A DNA stretch of 6,893 nucleotides from Dehalococcoidales bacterium (GTDB lineage Bacteria > Chloroflexota > Dehalococcoidia > Dehalococcoidales > JAQTRN01), in assembly GCA_028711795.1 (NCBI GenBank), contig JAQTRN010000055.1, positions 1-6,893 on the forward strand. Direction: 5' to 3'. The position numbers and the translations under genes were made by a program. Below are positions 5,236-6,893 of the stretch, one piece after another (the first letter of the stretch is position 1; every line of letters starts with the position of its first letter). The notes below the pieces were generated by a model, which saw only the letters and a list, made by a program, of their open reading frames with translations, was not told the origin of the DNA and ran no database searches.

Positions 5236-6543
5236 TTAACTTTTTAGCCACCGGTCCTTGGCGGCTTTAGCCGGGGCTTCCAGAACTTCCTTGGCGGCTT
5301 TGGCCAGAGCGTCGGCAATCTGTTTCGTATCCTTGCCAGCTGCCTCAGCCTTGCTTAAAGCTTCCCTTAAAGCTTTAGTTGACGTCTCCGCGGTTTCTTT
5401 GGTCTCTTTAGCTATTTGCTCCGCTATGGTCCGGGCATCCTGGGAGGCTTTCAGGGCCGTGGTGGCTAAGGTCCGGGCGTCGTTATTGGCTTTTTCAGCC
5501 CGGCTGATGGCTTCCTGGGCGGCTCGGGTTGATGTTTCGACGATTTCCTTAGTTTCTCGGCTCATGGCTTCCGCCCGGCTGAGCGCATCTTGAATCGTCC
5601 TGGCCGATGCTCTAGCCGATTCACTGGCTTCTTTACCGGTTACTTCGGCATTATTTAGCGCCTTCTGGATACTGCTGGCCGAGGCCTCGGATGTCTCTTT
5701 TATTCCTCGGCTTATTTCCTCGGCGCGGCGGGACGTCTCCTCGGCAATCCGCGACGAAGTAGCGACTGCTTCCGCGGCCAGTGTATTTATCTCTTCGGCG
5801 CGACGCAAAGCCTCTTGTGTCGTCCTAGCCGAAGATTCTACTACCTCTTTGGCTTCGTTGCTGATTTTCTCGGCTCTGAGTAACGTATCTTTGATTGCTC
5901 TGGTGGAGGCTTCGGTCGTTTTCTTGACTGTCCGGCTGACCTCTTCCGTTCGGGTGATGGCTTCTCTGGCTGACTTGGCGGCGGTTTCGGCTGTCTCCTT
6001 GGCTTGCCGGCTGATCCTATCCGCCCGGTCAATTGCCTGCTGGGCCTCCTTGGTAACCGCTTCCGCTGCCTCCTTGGCCTCGCGTCCAACCTTTTCCGCC
6101 TTATTTATCGCCTCTTTGATTGCCTTGACAGAGGAGTCCGCCGTCTTCTTCGCCATTCTGCCCACGGCTTCGACGGCATCTCCCGGCTCATTCGAGTTTG
6201 CCGGAGTAGTCTCCCTGGGTGCCCTAGCTGCCTGCTCAGCCGTTTTGATTGCTTCCTGGGCGACCTTCAAGGCGGCTTCGGCGGTCTCTTTGGCGGCTTT
6301 GCTGATCTCTTCCGCTCTATTGACCGCTTCCCAGGCGGCCTTAGCGGCTGATTCGGCGGCCGCCTTGGCTTCACGGCTGATTCTCTCCGCTTTGCCGAGG
6401 ACTCCCTGTGACACTTTGCTTGACGTCTCAGCGGCTTCTTTAGCGGCTTTCCCTAGCTTCTCAGCCTTAGCTACGGCTTCCTCAAAAACACCGATGTCGG
6501 CTTGATCCGCCGTTGGAGTTTCATTTGGTATATCTTTGGGCAT
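5236..6543 (-). CDS. Long Ala/Glu/Lys-rich helical protein of 25-residue repeats
   Basis: The protein has 435 residues, without Cys, His or Tyr and with only two Trp (71, 432). There is no signal peptide or membrane segment, so it is probably cytoplasmic. Residues 27-101 hold three repeats of exactly 25 residues. Residues 102-123 are a Pro/Gly/Asn-containing hinge. Residues 124-423 hold twelve more exact 25-residue repeats. A short tail A-K-D-R-W-L-K-S ends the protein. Repeat positions 1-2 are usually A-E, 5-6 S-R or S-K, 9-10 K-E, 22 A and 25 R or K. A 25-residue period over seven helical turns suits a long coiled coil mixing heptads and one hendecad, with a mainly alanine core. Family unknown; LEA-like, phasin-like or filament-forming roles are all guesses. 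The ATG at 6543 has only a weak GAGG upstream. It is the first gene of the operon. Confidence 0.85.
   Translation of the reverse strand: MPKDIPNETPTADQADIGVFEEAVAKAEKLGKAAKEAAETSSKVSQGVLGKAERISREAKAAAESAAKAAWEAVNRAEEISKAAKETAEAALKVAQEAIKTAEQAARAPRETTPANSNEPGDAVEAVGRMAKKTADSSVKAIKEAINKAEKVGREAKEAAEAVTKEAQQAIDRADRISRQAKETAETAAKSAREAITRTEEVSRTVKKTTEASTRAIKDTLLRAEKISNEAKEVVESSARTTQEALRRAEEINTLAAEAVATSSRIAEETSRRAEEISRGIKETSEASASSIQKALNNAEVTGKEASESARASARTIQDALSRAEAMSRETKEIVETSTRAAQEAISRAEKANNDARTLATTALKASQDARTIAEQIAKETKETAETSTKALREALSKAEAAGKDTKQIADALAKAAKEVLEAPAKAAKDRWLKS
5275..6465 (-). repeat. Fifteen 25-residue (75-bp) repeats in two blocks
   Basis: Repeat starts fall at residues 27, 52 and 77, then, after the hinge, at 124, 149, 174, 199, 224, 249, 274, 299, 324, 349, 374 and 399, with no insertion or deletion within either block. 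The hinge (DNA 6175-6240, residues 102-123) begins like a sixteenth repeat (A-E-Q-A-A-R) and then turns into a segment with P109, P114, P120 and G121. The exact register shows that spacing is under selection even though individual residues vary. Confidence 0.92.
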
Positions 6544-6564
6544 TGGGATAAAAACCTCGCTGTC

Positions 6565-6593
6565 ATTTTATTATAGGTCGTGTAGTTTTTCAA
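6565..6593 (-). promoter_or_regulatory. Promoter of the repeat-protein/SDR operon
   Basis: On the minus strand, TTGAAA (6588-6593, five of six) and TAAAAT (6565-6570, five of six) are 17 bases apart. An overlapping TATAAT (6570-6575) is a possible alternative -10, but has no good -35. Transcription would start near 6558, leaving a leader of only about 15 bases before the ATG at 6543. Confidence 0.55.
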
Positions 6594-6718
6594 TATAGGT
6601 GCTGGTTCATTAGATTATTCTATCTTATTCCCAGTTCTGAGGCGAGACTACAAATAAAAATGTAATTCAGGAGCGCAGTATCAAGAAATGAGGTACTATC
6701 CATCCTGCATCACATAGT

Positions 6719-6740
6719 ATTGAACAGTCAATGTTAAAAT
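6719..6740 (+). promoter_or_regulatory. Extended -10 promoter with overlapping dyad for the enolase-superfamily gene
   Basis: TGTTAAAAT (6732-6740) is an extended -10 element (TG, one base, then five of six of TATAAT). Just upstream, and touching it, is a small dyad ATTGA-ACAG-TCAAT (6719-6732), positioned where a regulator could control the promoter. No good -35 is present at the right distance. Confidence 0.4.
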
Positions 6741-6784
6741 GCTAAGCTGTCGGTGGTCTGAAAACGCAAGGAGGATAGCCGACC

Positions 6785-6893
6785 ATGAGAATAACGGAGC
6801 TCAAGACTTATGTAGTAGGAAACCCACCTCCTTATCACGGAGGGAAGAACTGGGTGTTCGTCAAATTGACCACCAACGATGGTATTGGTGGAT
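6785..6893 (+). CDS. Enolase-superfamily enzyme, mandelate racemase/muconate lactonizing type (5' part)
   Basis: Only the first 36 codons lie in the window. The protein begins M-R-I-T-E-L-K-T-Y-V-V-G-N-P-P-P and continues with W-V-F-V-K-L-T-T-N-D-G-I-G-G. This is the first strands of the N-terminal capping domain of mandelate racemase/muconate lactonizing enzymes, most like the sugar-acid dehydratase (galactonate or galactarate type) branch. The catalytic barrel with its metal ligands lies beyond the end, so the substrate cannot be told. The ATG is set by AAGGAGG (6768-6774), 10 bases upstream. It is divergent from the repeat-protein operon across a 241-bp gap. Confidence 0.8.
   Translation, partial: MRITELKTYVVGNPPPYHGGKNWVFVKLTTNDGIGG

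Noticed and set aside
5849..6505. 218-codon plus-strand open frame opposite the 25-residue-repeat gene
   Set aside because: It mirrors the repeat: a biased Ala/Glu/Lys-rich gene has few stops on the other strand. The minus-strand frame has the exact 25-residue register and operon context.
5236..6543. CRISPR array or DNA satellite as the explanation for the 75-bp periodicity
   Set aside because: The DNA copies are diverged and there are no identical repeats or spacers; the period is that of the encoded 25-residue unit.

Overview
The window looks like chromosomal DNA of an uncultured Chloroflexota bacterium, probably of Dehalococcoidia type. The strongest hint is a 46-residue DUF5679-like zinc-ribbon protein. 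The mixed set of small conserved proteins, SDR oxidoreductase, MFS carrier and enolase-superfamily enzyme also fits. The assignment is a judgement from remembered families, not a search. Base composition is moderate, genes carry good Shine-Dalgarno sites, and sigma-70-like promoters can be read. No phage, transposase, CRISPR or known defence gene is visible.

Layout. Bases 1-363 hold no gene I can support. They begin with a perfect 26-bp palindrome and contain an unsupported 78-codon open frame on the minus strand. A tRNA-Thr(CGU) lies at 364-438 (+). A 51-residue two-helix membrane protein (DUF3096-like) lies at 456-611 (-). It is divergent from the 46-residue zinc-ribbon protein at 760-900 (+), which has a textbook promoter. 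A 235-bp convergent gap with an imperfect hairpin follows. Then comes a long minus-strand gene (1136-3472): an MFS carrier with a roughly 340-residue C-terminal extension carrying nine copies of a motif close to G-L-F-Y-Q-P-Q-A-W, spaced about 33 residues apart. It has its own promoter at 3531-3558.

The right half is a minus-strand operon read from 6543 down to a strong intrinsic terminator at 3665-3712. It encodes: (i) a 435-residue Ala/Glu/Lys-rich protein made almost wholly of exact 25-residue repeats (15 copies in two blocks separated by a Pro/Gly hinge); (ii) a 173-residue GTG-started protein built of ten consecutive 11-residue (hendecad) repeats; (iii) a 284-residue SDR oxidoreductase with all catalytic residues and two insertions. 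The first two look like long cytoplasmic helical-rod or amphipathic-helix proteins with different periods. Their linkage to a single metabolic enzyme is the most unusual arrangement here. Their function is not known to me; a filament, a surface coat (lipid droplet or membrane) and a stress-protectant role are all open. Divergent from this operon, an enolase-superfamily (mandelate racemase/muconate lactonizing type) gene starts at 6785 and runs off the window.

The unifying observation is that three neighbouring genes carry three unrelated protein repeats, of about 33, 25 and 11 residues.
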